DNA of 64,000 nt. It comes from Hyphomicrobiales bacterium (lineage in GTDB: Bacteria > Pseudomonadota > Alphaproteobacteria > Rhizobiales > RI-29). A program made the translations under genes and the position numbers. The notes beneath the pieces are model-generated. The model saw only the letters and a program-made list of their open reading frames with translations, was not told the DNA's origin and ran no database searches. The DNA lies in NCBI GenBank assembly GCA_016125495.1, contig WGLQ01000002.1:152969-216968 (forward strand). Direction: 5' to 3'. Below, one piece after another: positions 47,493 to 57,452 of this stretch. Numbering within the stretch: the stretch's first letter is position 1; the number at the start of each line of letters is the position of its first letter.

Positions 47493-48268
47493 GCGGCGCG
47501 GTGACAGGACCTGGCGCCCGGCTCTGGTTGCTGACCGGGTTGGTGCTGGCGGCGCTGGCGATCCTGCTCGCGCTCGGGACATGGCAATTGCGCCGGCTCG
47601 CCTGGAAAGAAGACCTGATCGCGCGCCTCGAAGCCCAGGCACGGGCGGCTCCGACCCCGCTCGAATCCTTCGTCGGCGCCGATGGGCGTTCGCTCCTGGC
47701 GGGTGAACTCAGCAAGGCCGCCGTCACCGGCCGGTGGCGCCATGCGGGCGAGCTGCATCTCTATGCCAGCCGCGGTGGGCGGCCCGGCTGGGACATCCTG
47801 ACGCCGCTCGAGATCACGGCCGGGCCGCTCGCCGGGCGGGCGGTGCTGGTGAACCGGGGCTTCGTTCCCCTGGAACTCAAGCGCGCCGACTTGCGTGCAG
47901 CCGGCCAGGAGGCTGGCGAGGTGACGGTGATCGGGCTCGTACGGCCGCCCGGCGGGCGCGCAACGTTCGATGCCGACAATGCGCCGGCGCGAAACGAATG
48001 GTTCTGGCGGGATCTGTCGGCGATGGCCCAGGCCGCCGGGCTCGCGGAGAGGGCCCTCGATCTCACCCTCGATCTCGTCGAGCCGGCCGCGACGGGCGGC
48101 TGGCCGCAACCGCACGAGGGTCGCGCGCGGCTCGCCAACCGCCACCTCGAATATGCGCTTACCTGGTTCGGCCTTGCAGCGACACTGGTCGGCGTCTACG
48201 CGTTCTATGTCGCGTCGGTCCGAAGGACAGTGCGTGGCGCGACAAATGGCGCGCTGCCCGGCAAGTGA
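47489..48268 (+). CDS. SURF1 family oxidase assembly protein
   Basis: 259 residues: one N-terminal and one C-terminal transmembrane helix with a soluble domain between. Family marks are LALGTWQLRRLAWKEDLI near residue 30, RPGWDILTPLEI, VLVNRGFVP and, late, NRHLEYALTWFGLAATLVG. SURF1 (Shy1) helps insert heme a into subunit I. ATGA overlap with the DUF983 gene shows coupling. thrC begins 25 bases later. Confidence 0.94.
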   Translation: MSGAVTGPGARLWLLTGLVLAALAILLALGTWQLRRLAWKEDLIARLEAQARAAPTPLESFVGADGRSLLAGELSKAAVTGRWRHAGELHLYASRGGRPGWDILTPLEITAGPLAGRAVLVNRGFVPLELKRADLRAAGQEAGEVTVIGLVRPPGGRATFDADNAPARNEWFWRDLSAMAQAAGLAERALDLTLDLVEPAATGGWPQPHEGRARLANRHLEYALTWFGLAATLVGVYAFYVASVRRTVRGATNGALPGK

Positions 48269-48293
48269 CGCCGGGCGTCGGAGCGGAGTATTC

Positions 48294-49712
48294 ATGCGCT
48301 ATGTCAGCACACGGGGCGAGGCGCCCGCACTGGGGTTCGCGGACGTGCTCCTTGCGGGGCTCGCCCGCGACGGTGGCCTCTACGTTCCCGAAACGTGGCC
48401 GCGCTTTTCACCGAAAGTGATCGCGAGCTGGGCCGGCAAGCCGTATGCCGTGGTGGCTGGCGAGGTCATGCGTCCGTTCATTGGCGACGCCATCCCGGAA
48501 CGCGAACTCGATGCGATCCTCGCGGACGCCCACGACCAGTTCGCGCATGCGCTCGTGGCCCCGCTCGTCCAGATCGGCCCCGAGCATTGGCTGCTGGAGC
48601 TGTTCCACGGGCCGACGATGGCGTTCAAGGACGTCGCGATGCAAGTGTTGGCGCGGCTGATGGACCGCACGCTCGCCGAGCGCGGCCAGCGGGCGACGAT
48701 CATCGGGGCGACCTCGGGCGACACCGGTGGGGCGGCGATCGAGGCGTTCCGCGGCTGCGACGCCATCGATATTTTCATCCTTTTTCCGGATGGCCGCGTG
48801 TCGGACGTGCAGCGCCGCCAGATGACGACCCCGGTCGAGGCGAATGTGCATGCAATCGCAATCGATGGCACCTTCGACGACTGCCAGAACATCGTGAAGG
48901 CGCTCTTCAACGATCTTGCCTTTCGCGATCGCATGGCGCTCGCGGGCGTCAACTCGATCAACTGGGCGCGCATCCTGCCGCAGGTCGTCTACTACTTCAC
49001 CTCCGCCATCGCGCTCGGCGCGCCCGCACGAAAAGTGAGCTTCTCGGTCCCGACCGGCAATTTCGGCGACATCTTCGCGGGCTATGCCGCCAAGCGCATG
49101 GGGCTGGCGATCGGCCAGCTGATCATCGCGACGAACACCAACGACATCCTCGCACGGACGGCGGCGACGGGCGACTACGAGCCGAGGCCGGTGGTGGCGA
49201 CGTCGTCGCCCTCGATGGACATCCAGATCTCCTCCAACTTCGAGCGCTATCTGTTCGAACTCTCGGGCCGCGATGCAGGGCGCGTCAGGTCGTTGATGTC
49301 GGAGGTGGCGAAGGGGCGCGGATTTCGGCTCGGCGAAGCGGACGTGGCGGCGCTGCGGCAGGATTTCGCCGGCCATGGCATCGGCGAGGACGAGGTTGCG
49401 CGCACGCTCGCCGAGGTCCACCGGTCGACCGGCGGCATGGTCATCGATCCGCACACCGCCGTCGGTGTCGCGGCGGCGGGGCGGGAGGCGGGCCGTGGTG
49501 GACCGATCGTAACGCTTGCGACGGCGCATCCGGCCAAATTCCCCGACGCCATCGAGAGGGCGATCGGCATCCGCCCTCCGGAGCCACCGCGCATCGCTGC
49601 CCAGCGGACCATGGCGGAGCGCTTTGTCCGGATCGCCAACGATGCGGCGGCAGTGGCGCGACATGTCGAGGAACGAGCCCGCGCCGTCGGCGCCGGAGGC
49701 CGTAGCGCATGA
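48294..49712 (+). CDS. thrC: Threonine synthase
   Basis: 472 residues, the longer yeast/E. coli-like class. The PLP lysine is in HGPTMAFKDVAMQ, and GATSGDTGGAAIEAF, RMALAGVNSINWARILPQ, VPTGNFGDIFAGYAAKRMG and SPSMDIQISSNFERYLFEL are intact. It converts O-phosphohomoserine to threonine. The homoserine kinase gene thrB is in the window but 9 kb away. The ATG has GGAGCGGAG upstream. Its stop overlaps the start of the M16 peptidase gene by four bases. Confidence 0.96.
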   Translation: MRYVSTRGEAPALGFADVLLAGLARDGGLYVPETWPRFSPKVIASWAGKPYAVVAGEVMRPFIGDAIPERELDAILADAHDQFAHALVAPLVQIGPEHWLLELFHGPTMAFKDVAMQVLARLMDRTLAERGQRATIIGATSGDTGGAAIEAFRGCDAIDIFILFPDGRVSDVQRRQMTTPVEANVHAIAIDGTFDDCQNIVKALFNDLAFRDRMALAGVNSINWARILPQVVYYFTSAIALGAPARKVSFSVPTGNFGDIFAGYAAKRMGLAIGQLIIATNTNDILARTAATGDYEPRPVVATSSPSMDIQISSNFERYLFELSGRDAGRVRSLMSEVAKGRGFRLGEADVAALRQDFAGHGIGEDEVARTLAEVHRSTGGMVIDPHTAVGVAAAGREAGRGGPIVTLATAHPAKFPDAIERAIGIRPPEPPRIAAQRTMAERFVRIANDAAAVARHVEERARAVGAGGRSA

Positions 49713-51025
49713 CGGTCGAGCTCAGCACACTCGCCAACGGCCTGCGGGTGGTCACCCACACCATGCCACAACTCGAGACGGCCTCGCTCGGCATCTGGGT
49801 CGATGCCGGGGCGCGCAGCGAGCGAGCCGAGAACAACGGCGTAGCCCACTTCCTCGAGCACATGGCGTTCAAGGGGACGACGAGCCGGGACGCGCGGGCC
49901 ATCGCGGAGGAGATCGAGGACGTCGGCGGTTATCTCAATGCGCAGACCGGTGTCGAGAGCACGGCCTACTACGCGCGCATCCTGAAAGGCGACGTCGAGC
50001 TGGCGGTTCGGCTTCTGGCGGACATCCTTCGCGATTCGGTGCTCGCCGAGGAGGAGATCGAGCGCGAGCGCGACGTCATCCTCCAGGAGATCGCGTCCGT
50101 CAACGACACGCCCGACGATCTCGTGCACGATGTCGCACTCGCCACGGCGTTTCCCGACCAGCCTCTCGGCCGCCCGATCCTCGGGACCGAGGCGAGCGTC
50201 GAGGCGATGACGCGCGAGACCCTTTCCGGCTTCCTCGCCGAACAGTACGCGCCGACCGGGATGGTGCTGAGCGCGGCCGGAGCGGTGGAGCATGGGGCGC
50301 TCGTTGCGCTGGCCGAGGGCCTGCTCGGTGATCTCCCGGCTCGTAAGGCGCCCGAGGCGAGCCCGGGTCGCTATGTCGGGGGTGGCCGGTCCATCGAGCG
50401 TGACAGCGAGCAGGCGCAGGTGATCCTCGCCCTCGAGGCGCCGGGTGTTCTTGCGCCCGACTACATTGCGCTGCAGGTGCTCTCGGGCCTCCTCGGCGGC
50501 GGCATTTCGTCGCGGCTGTTCCAGTAGGTGCGCGAGAAGCGTGGGCTGTGCTATTCGATCTACACCTATCAGCTCGGCTGTCGGGATTGCGGGCTGCTCG
50601 GCGTACATGCCGGAACCCGGGGCGATCAGGTGGCCGAGTTGCAGGACGTGGTGGTCGAGCAGATCGTCGACCTCGCGCACACGGGCCCCGGTGAGGCGGA
50701 GCTGGCGCGCGCGAAGGCGCAGCTGCGGGCGGGGCTCGCGATGTCACTCGAAAGCTCGTCGTCGCGCGCGGACCAACTCGCCCACCATATTCAGATGCTC
50801 GGCCGTGTGCTCGGGCTCGAGGAACTCGTCAGCCAGGTCGAGGCCGTAACGGTCGCCGACGTGCGTGATCTCGTCGGGCGGCTCGTTCTCGCGGGCGAGC
50901 CGACGTGGGTGCAGATGGGGCCCGAGCTGCCGCAGCACGAGCAAGGCGCGTTGGTGGATGGGCTCGCCGGCCGGCGGACACCGGCGCGTCCGGGGGCGGG
51001 ACGTGCAAAACGCAGGGCCGGTTGA
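49709..51025 (+). pseudogene. M16 zinc peptidase gene interrupted by an in-frame TAG
   Basis: The N-terminal 272 residues carry the inverted zinc motif HFLEHMAFKGT and the downstream Glu region, as in mitochondrial processing peptidase-like M16B enzymes. At 50525-50527 a TAG replaces the codon expected to encode Glu in the conserved SSRLFQ-E-VREKRGLCYS motif; the same frame then continues for 165 residues (VREKRGLCYSIYTYQLG to the stop at 51025) without other damage. A GAG to TAG change would explain it. The 272-residue part lacks the second half of the fold. A GTG right after the stop could restart translation. Sequencing error is also possible. Confidence 0.85.
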
Positions 51026-51041
51026 TCCGGAGCGGAGGGCC

Positions 51042-51629
51042 ATGGCATTTCTCAGATCGGTTGGCGCGAGTGACAACGGTCCGGTGCTGTTCGGCAAGCG
51101 GCTGACGCTGCGCCTGCCGCAGGGTGGCGACTACGTCGCCTGGGCGGAGTTGCGGGCCCGGAGCCGGGAATTCCTCGTGCCCTTCGAGCCGGCCTGGTCA
51201 CGGGACGAACTCTCGCGCGCTGCCTTCCGCCGGCGGTTGCGCTTCTACCACCGTGAGTTGCGCGAAGAGACGGGTTACACGTTCTTTCTCTTTCGCAGCC
51301 AGGACGATCAGCTCGTCGGTGGGGTTTCGCTGAGCCAGGTGCGGCGAGGCGTCACACAGTCGTGCACGGTCGGCTATTGGGTCGGCGCCCCGTTCGCGCG
51401 CCAGGGTCACATGAGCGACGCCCTCGGGACCGTCATCCCGTTCACATTCGGAACGCTCGGCCTCAATCGACTCGAAGCGGCATGCCTCACAGGCAACGTC
51501 GCGTCGATCGGTGTCCTCGAAAAAGCCGGTTTTCAACGGGAAGGTTTGGCCCGCAAGTATCTCAGGATCAATGGCGTGTGGCAGGATCACTTCTTGTACG
51601 CCATGGTTGCGGGCGACAGCGGAACCTGA
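51042..51629 (+). CDS. GNAT acetyltransferase, RimJ-like
   Basis: 195 residues. The GNAT fold shows in LRLPQGGDYVAWAELR, VGYWVGAPFARQGHMSDAL (the acetyl-CoA pyrophosphate loop region), LNRLEAACLTGNVASIGVLEKAGFQREGLARKYLRINGVWQDH. This matches ribosomal-protein-alanine N-acetyltransferases of the RimJ group. The ATG has GGAGGG upstream. It follows the broken M16 gene by 16 bases. Whether it acetylates S5 or another protein is not shown. Confidence 0.9.
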   Translation: MAFLRSVGASDNGPVLFGKRLTLRLPQGGDYVAWAELRARSREFLVPFEPAWSRDELSRAAFRRRLRFYHRELREETGYTFFLFRSQDDQLVGGVSLSQVRRGVTQSCTVGYWVGAPFARQGHMSDALGTVIPFTFGTLGLNRLEAACLTGNVASIGVLEKAGFQREGLARKYLRINGVWQDHFLYAMVAGDSGT

Positions 51630-51685
51630 GCCGCTCAGGCGGGAGGCGCCGCGGCGAGGTCACGACCAACATTGGGGGCAAGCGG

Positions 51686-54600
51686 TTGTCGAGGGCAGCA
51701 TGCAACGCGCGGCCCGGCGCGCGTCGTCCGGCCTATGCCGGCGGCGGGCCGTTTTCGCGTGCCCTCGTCCAAGCGATCGCACTGGCCTGGCTGATGGTCG
51801 CTGCACTCGCGCCATGGTCCGCGCCCGCCCGGGCGCTGGAGCCGATCGACGTCTCCCAGACTCAACAGCGGATCGAGATCACGTTCCTCGGGCAGTTCTA
51901 CGAGGCGCGCGGCGACCGGTTGCAGGTCGAGACGGCGGCTGGTGACGACGGCATCGGTGGACGCATGGCCGTGCGGGCGATCACCCCTGGCACCGATCCC
52001 AACTGGGCGGTCTTCGCCCTCAAGAACCCGACCGACAACGTGATCGAGCGCTGGCTCATCGCCGAGCGCTACACCTTGCTCGGCTCGGGACTCATCTGGC
52101 CGGACCTCGATTCGCCGCGCATCGTTCGGGTGACGCCGTCACTCGGCTTCCTGCCGGAGCGGATCGCCAACGATCAGGCCGACATCATCAGCATCACGCT
52201 CGAGCCGCGCCAGACCGTTACCTACGTGACGGAACTCGCTTCCGACCGTTTCCCACGGCTCTACATCTGGAACCCCAGTGTCTACCAGAAGAAGCAACGC
52301 GAAAGCATGCTCTTCCAGGGGATCCTGATCGGGATCAGCGTGGTCATCGCGATCTTCCTCACCGCGGTCTACGCCGCCAACCACCAGCTCATCTTTCCGG
52401 CGGCGGCGCTGGTCGCCTGGAGCGTGCTGAGTTACCTCTGCATCGATTTCGGCTTCTGGCACAAACTGTTCCAGGTCTCGCCACAGGACATCGCCTATTT
52501 CCGAGCGGCGGCGGAGGCGGCGATCGCGGCCAGCCTCGTGATCTTCCTCTACGCCTACATGAGGCCGGGCATTCGCTTCGGCTGGGCGCGTCTTTTCATC
52601 CTGCTCTGGGGGCTGGCTCAGGTCGGCGTGATCGGTTTGGCGATGCTCGATCCGGGGCTGGCCTCGAGCATCGCGCGCGTCTCGTTCGGCACCATCGCGG
52701 TGATCGGCACGCTGCTCGTCCTCTCGTTCGCGATCACGCTTCAGGCGCGCGGGCTTTCGCTGCTTCCGGCCTGGATGATGTTGCTGGTCTGGATCTTCGG
52801 GGCGGCGGTCTCGGTGATGGGCAGGCTTTCGGGAGATGCCATCGTGCCGGGGCTCTCGGCCGGGCTCGTGCTGGTCCTCATTCTGCTGGCGATCACCGTG
52901 GCGCAGTTCGCGACCCGCTCGGCCGAGCCGCAGTTCAGCGCTTCGCCCAGCCAACTCCAGCTGCGCTCGCTCGCCATCGACATGGCAGGAGCCGGTGTCT
53001 GGGAGTGGAATGCGCGGCGTGACGAGATCGCGACAGGGGCGGTGATCGAGGAGGCGCTCGGGCTGCAGGCCGGGGAACTCAACGCCCGCGCGGGCGACTG
53101 GCTCGAGCATGTCCATTCGGCCGATCGGGAACGAATCAAGGCGGCCATGAGTTCGATCCAGGAGCGCGGCGAGGGGGTCATCAGCCTCAGCCTGAGGCTG
53201 CGCAGGTTCGATGGGTTCTATCGCTGGTACGAACTCGACGCGGCCACCGTGCCGCAGGTCGAGAGCCGGACCGTCAAATGCGTCGGGCTGTTGCGTGACA
53301 TCACCGACACCAAGCTGGCGCACGACAGGCTGATCCAGGACGCGGTGCAGGATACGCTCACCGGGCTGCCCAACCGGCAGATCTTCATCGATCGCCTGGG
53401 GTGCGCCATCGCGCGGGCCGAGGAATTCACCGAAGAGCGACCGACCGTCATCATCGTCGACATCGATCGGTTCAAGAACGTCAACAAGAGCTTCGGCATC
53501 AACATCGGCGATGGCATGCTGCTGACCATCGCACGGCGGCTCTCGCGACACCTCGGGCCGCGCGACACGCTGGCACGGATGGGGGGCGACCAGTTCGCCG
53601 TGCTGATCGAGCGCTCGCTCGACCAGCGTCAGCTGGCGCTGCTCGCGGAACGTATTCGCCGGGCGCTGCGATCGCCGGTCAAGATCGATGGCCAGTCGAT
53701 CGTGCTCACCGGCAGTATCGGGATCGCCGAATACGACGGCTCGCAGAAGGAGCCGGGGGGGCTGCTACGCGACGCCGAACTCGCCATGCAGCGGGCGAAA
53801 CGGGTCGGCTCGGACCGCACCGAGGTTTTCACGCGCAGCATGCGTGAGGAAGGCAGCGAACGGATCCTCATCGAAAGCGATCTGCGGCGCGCCATCCAGA
53901 GCGGTCAACTGCATGTCGTCTACCAGCCGATCGTGCGACTCGCGAATTCGGAACTGTCCGGCTTCGAGGCGCTGGTGCGCTGGCACCATCCGACGCGCGG
54001 CGTGCTCAACCCCGACGAATTCATATCGATCGCCGAAGAGATCGACATGGTGGCGCCGATCAGCAGCTATGTGCTGGCGCGGGCGCGCGAGGAGCTGGCG
54101 CGCTGGCAGAAGCTGCTGCCACGGCGAGAGGATCCGCTCTTCGTTTCGATCAATATTTCGAGCAGCCAGCTCTTTCGCCCGGAGTTCATCCAAGAGCTGC
54201 GCGGCGTGTTGCGCAGCGAGGCGACGGAGCGCGGCTCCATTCGACTCGAGATGACCGAGTCGCTCGCCATGCAGAACCCGGAACTCGCGGCCGAGATACT
54301 CGAATTGCTCAAGGAGGCCGGCGCCGGGCTGATGCTCGACGATTTCGGAACGGGCCATTCCTCGATCGCCTATCTCCATAGGTTCGTCTTCGACACGATC
54401 AAGCTCGACAAGGCGCTCATCCAGAACCACGCGCTGGAGGCGGCGGGCGGAGTGATCGTGCGCTCGATCGTGGCCATGTCCCAGGAGCTGGGACGCGAGG
54501 TGGTGGCCGAAGGGGTCGAGACCTACGAGGATGCCATCGCGCTACGCGGAATCGGCTGCGATTTCGCGCAGGGCTTCTATTTCGGCGGTCTGATGACCGA

Positions 54601-55429
54601 GCGCCAAGTGAGCGATCTCCTCAAATCGCTGGCACGCGATGAACGGGCGGTCGAGCGTCCGTCGCTGCTGGAAAGCGCCATCCGCATGATCCGCTCCCGC
54701 CAGGAGGGGAGCGAGAAGGGCGTGCCCGACGATGGCGACGTTGGCGAGGCCGGCCGGCCGATGTCGGGTGGCGGGGGGACTGGCGAGTCCGGGTCGGTCC
54801 CCGGCGAGGCGGGCCGTGCCGACGACGGCGATGGTCCCGGTCGCCAGCCGCGAGGGGTTCCCGTCCGCCCGGCAATGCCACCTGGACCGCCGAGCCCTGC
54901 GGGATCGTCAGGGCAAGGCCCAGCCAACTTCATGCGGCCGCCGGAGCCGCCGACCCGTCCCGCGCAACGACCGATCACGGGAACCAATGGGCAGACCGGT
55001 AGCCCGCCAATGCCGCCACGACCGGGCGAGCCGCCAATGTCGCTCGGACGGCCGATCACCGGTCGACCCGGGGGCGCGCCTGGTGCCGATCCTCGGACCG
55101 GCGATGGGCGGCCACACGCGCAGACCCCGAACGGGGGGGCGAGCGGAACGGGGCCGGGGGGCACGGGGCCAGCAAGCGTCCCCGGCCAAGGGCCTCGGTC
55201 CTACGCCACGGGACCGTCCCCGATACAGCCGCCGCCCGGTGGGGTCGCGCGAGGGGGCAACGGCAATGGTCATGGCAAGGCCAATGGCGAGGGCGCCGCG
55301 CGCGGTCCGGCTGGCACGGACGACAGCGCAACAGGGCCCGCGGGTCGCTCGCGAGATATGGGCGGAGCATCGCTCCCGGGTGGTGGAACCCGCCATCCAG
55401 GCAACACGCGGCCGAGTGAAGAGGGTTGA
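51686..55429 (+). CDS. Membrane GGDEF-EAL protein with long Pro/Gly-rich tail
   Basis: About 1,247 residues from a probable TTG start (GGGGG upstream). Order by residue: signal sequence; extracytoplasmic domain about 50-205; seven hydrophobic helices about 210-405, like 7TM-DISM sensors; PAS domain about 430-545; GGDEF domain with signature MGGDQF near 632, in which the expected Glu is Gln; EAL domain from about 745 with EALVRW near 758, NISSSQL, EMTES, DDFGTGHSS, KLDK, AEGVET and AQGFYF, so its catalytic residues are intact. The last about 240 residues are Pro/Gly-rich and disordered. It is probably a c-di-GMP phosphodiesterase with a degenerate cyclase domain. The exact start is uncertain. 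Confidence 0.85.
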   Translation: MSRAACNARPGARRPAYAGGGPFSRALVQAIALAWLMVAALAPWSAPARALEPIDVSQTQQRIEITFLGQFYEARGDRLQVETAAGDDGIGGRMAVRAITPGTDPNWAVFALKNPTDNVIERWLIAERYTLLGSGLIWPDLDSPRIVRVTPSLGFLPERIANDQADIISITLEPRQTVTYVTELASDRFPRLYIWNPSVYQKKQRESMLFQGILIGISVVIAIFLTAVYAANHQLIFPAAALVAWSVLSYLCIDFGFWHKLFQVSPQDIAYFRAAAEAAIAASLVIFLYAYMRPGIRFGWARLFILLWGLAQVGVIGLAMLDPGLASSIARVSFGTIAVIGTLLVLSFAITLQARGLSLLPAWMMLLVWIFGAAVSVMGRLSGDAIVPGLSAGLVLVLILLAITVAQFATRSAEPQFSASPSQLQLRSLAIDMAGAGVWEWNARRDEIATGAVIEEALGLQAGELNARAGDWLEHVHSADRERIKAAMSSIQERGEGVISLSLRLRRFDGFYRWYELDAATVPQVESRTVKCVGLLRDITDTKLAHDRLIQDAVQDTLTGLPNRQIFIDRLGCAIARAEEFTEERPTVIIVDIDRFKNVNKSFGINIGDGMLLTIARRLSRHLGPRDTLARMGGDQFAVLIERSLDQRQLALLAERIRRALRSPVKIDGQSIVLTGSIGIAEYDGSQKEPGGLLRDAELAMQRAKRVGSDRTEVFTRSMREEGSERILIESDLRRAIQSGQLHVVYQPIVRLANSELSGFEALVRWHHPTRGVLNPDEFISIAEEIDMVAPISSYVLARAREELARWQKLLPRREDPLFVSINISSSQLFRPEFIQELRGVLRSEATERGSIRLEMTESLAMQNPELAAEILELLKEAGAGLMLDDFGTGHSSIAYLHRFVFDTIKLDKALIQNHALEAAGGVIVRSIVAMSQELGREVVAEGVETYEDAIALRGIGCDFAQGFYFGGLMTERQVSDLLKSLARDERAVERPSLLESAIRMIRSRQEGSEKGVPDDGDVGEAGRPMSGGGGTGESGSVPGEAGRADDGDGPGRQPRGVPVRPAMPPGPPSPAGSSGQGPANFMRPPEPPTRPAQRPITGTNGQTGSPPMPPRPGEPPMSLGRPITGRPGGAPGADPRTGDGRPHAQTPNGGASGTGPGGTGPASVPGQGPRSYATGPSPIQPPPGGVARGGNGNGHGKANGEGAARGPAGTDDSATGPAGRSRDMGGASLPGGGTRHPGNTRPSEEG

Positions 55430-55485
55430 ACGACGGATCGGGGCCGGTGCCGTCCGGTACGCGGGCGGAACCGCGACGTCGTCGA

Positions 55486-56091
55486 TCAGGCGTGACCCGC
55501 GTCACTGACCAGGAAGGCCGGCTGCACGCCGATGTAGGCAAGGGCCCTGTCGTACTTGCTCGAGACGTCCCGGTCGAAAACGATGTCCGGATCGGCCGGA
55601 GAGATCAGCCACCCGTTCATCTGGATTTCATGCTCGAGCTGGCCGGGCCGCCAGCCGGCGTAACCGAGGGTGAGGAGCGAACGCGAAGGGCCGGTGCCAC
55701 CGGCAATCGCCCGCAAGACATCGACGGTCGCAGTGAGGGACAGTCGCTCGTCCACGGGCAGGGTGCTTTCCGGGGCCATGTAGTCGGCGGTGTGGAGCAC
55801 GAAGCCGCGGCTGGTTTCGACCGGACCGCCGATCTGAATGGGAAAATCATCCACGGCAGGCACCGTGCGCTGGTCCGACAGCACGCCGATCTGCGTCAAG
55901 AGTTCGTAGAACGACATGCGCTCGGCCAGCTTGTTGACGATCAGCCCCATGGCACCTTCCTCGGAGTGGGCGCAGATCAGGACCACCGAGCGGGCGAAAT
56001 TGGGATCGCGCATGGACGGCATGGCGATCAGGAACTGACCGGTGAGGTAACCCTCCGCGCTGAGATCGTGGCTGTCATCTATCGCTGGCAT
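55486..56091 (-). CDS. YqgE/AlgH family protein
   Basis: 201 residues. Family blocks are YLTGQFLIAMPSMRDPNFARSVV, CAHSEEGAMGLIVNK, IGGPVETSRGFVLH and LGYAGWRPGQLEHEIQMNGWL. The protein is cytoplasmic and of undefined biochemical role; AlgH was first tied to alginate control in Pseudomonas. The gene is convergent with the GGDEF-EAL gene and divergent from the DsbD-domain gene. Confidence 0.93.
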   Translation of the reverse strand: MPAIDDSHDLSAEGYLTGQFLIAMPSMRDPNFARSVVLICAHSEEGAMGLIVNKLAERMSFYELLTQIGVLSDQRTVPAVDDFPIQIGGPVETSRGFVLHTADYMAPESTLPVDERLSLTATVDVLRAIAGGTGPSRSLLTLGYAGWRPGQLEHEIQMNGWLISPADPDIVFDRDVSSKYDRALAYIGVQPAFLVSDAGHA

Positions 56092-56365
56092 CCCGCCAAC
56101 CTAGCGGGAGAACTGGGCCAAATGAAGCAGAGAAGATGCAGATCGGACCTCGGCCGGGCGCATCGCGCGTCGGTGGGGCGATCATTGGCGGAACACGGTA
56201 CGGCAGTTGCGCATTCGTGAGATGCAGGGAGCGGTGTGAAACCCTACGTTGGTTCCAAGGAGTGCGCGCGCGCCGAAGATCGGTCGGAACGTGCTGGATG
56301 ATCGATGTCGGCGGGTCCGAATGCGGGTGGCAGGGGTTCCTGCGATCGGACGAAAGGGAGCAGCG

Positions 56366-57337
56366 ATGCGGCAAGGTATGCGACAGGAGGCCATGGAGCA
56401 GGACGGTCATTGGAACGGGCAGGACCGCTGCTGCAAGCAGACGCGCGTCCGATCGCTTCGGTGCGCGGCCTTTGCGGGCGTGATCGCGGGACTGCTGATG
56501 GCGCTGGGCGTTGCGGCCGAGCCGGTCGGCGGGAGCGCGCACGCCGCCGAAGCCGAAACACCGTGGCTCGCGCTGCACAATGCGCGTACGCGGCTCGTGG
56601 CGAGCGCCTGGATCGACGAAGCCGGCCAGTCCCGGCACTTGGCAGGCCTCGAGATCGAGATGGCGCCGGGCTGGAAGACCTATTGGCGAAATCCGGGCGA
56701 TGCCGGCGGTGTGCCGCCGTCCATCGCCTTCGAGAAGTCGCACAATGTGGCGAGCGCGACGGTCGAGCTTCCGGCGCCGAAGCGCTTTGCCGAAGCCTAT
56801 GGGTCGACCATCGGCTATGCAAACCGCGTGCTGTTCCCGATCCGCGTCGAGGTTGCCGATGCCGAACGGCCGTCGCGGCTGACGCTCACGGCCTATCTCG
56901 GAATCTGCGAGGAAATCTGCGTGCCGGTCGACTTCGAGCTGTCGCTCGGGCTGGACGGGCGGGCCGGGCGCGCGACGACGCATCTGCCGGCGCTGACGGC
57001 GGCGCTGGCGAGAGTTCCGCGTGACGAGAGCGGACCGGTGGAGCTGGTCGAGTTCGCGAGCGAGGCCGGCGATGGGGGTGGGGCTGGCAAGCTGACGCTC
57101 GTTGCCCGCTATCGCAGCGCGAGCGACGTGGCGAGCGGCGATGCGTTCGTCGAGACACAATCGGGGATCGTGCTGCCGGCGCCCGCTCGTGAGCCGCGCC
57201 CACAGCAGCGCAGTGCGCGCTTCAGCTTCGACGTTCCGAAGGATTTGGCCGAGGAGATGACGCGCGGGCCCTTGACGATAACACTCACGTCGGAAACCGG
57301 CGGGAGCGTCTGGCGGCGGGCGCTGGCGCAGCCCTGA
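56366..57337 (+). CDS. Secreted protein with DsbD N-terminal-like domain
   Basis: 323 residues. A long basic N-terminus runs into a signal peptide (VIAGLLMALGVAAEPVGGSAHA). The mature part resembles the periplasmic N-terminal domain of the disulfide reductase DsbD: EMAPGWKTYWRNPGDAGGVPPSI, GYANRVLFPIRV and YLGICEEICVPVDF, in which Cys181 and Cys185 are a CxxxC pair. There is no membrane or thioredoxin domain after it, so it probably passes electrons or copper-related redox equivalents with a separate partner. The ATG has AAAGGGAG upstream; later in-frame ATGs exist. Confidence 0.85.
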   Translation: MRQGMRQEAMEQDGHWNGQDRCCKQTRVRSLRCAAFAGVIAGLLMALGVAAEPVGGSAHAAEAETPWLALHNARTRLVASAWIDEAGQSRHLAGLEIEMAPGWKTYWRNPGDAGGVPPSIAFEKSHNVASATVELPAPKRFAEAYGSTIGYANRVLFPIRVEVADAERPSRLTLTAYLGICEEICVPVDFELSLGLDGRAGRATTHLPALTAALARVPRDESGPVELVEFASEAGDGGGAGKLTLVARYRSASDVASGDAFVETQSGIVLPAPAREPRPQQRSARFSFDVPKDLAEEMTRGPLTITLTSETGGSVWRRALAQP

Positions 57338-57452
57338 AGGACGTTGCCGTCGCCCGTCGGCGCCGAGACCAGCGCCCACCATTTCGCCTTGCGCTCTGGC
57401 CAAGCTCGGCTAGAACCGCAAGCCAGTTCATCTTCGTTCCGAGGGTACCATC

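Noticed and set aside
50528-51025. Downstream half of the M16 gene as an independent gene
   Set aside because: It begins in the middle of a conserved motif and has only the GTG right after the stop, with no ribosome site, so it is better described as the remainder of a broken gene.
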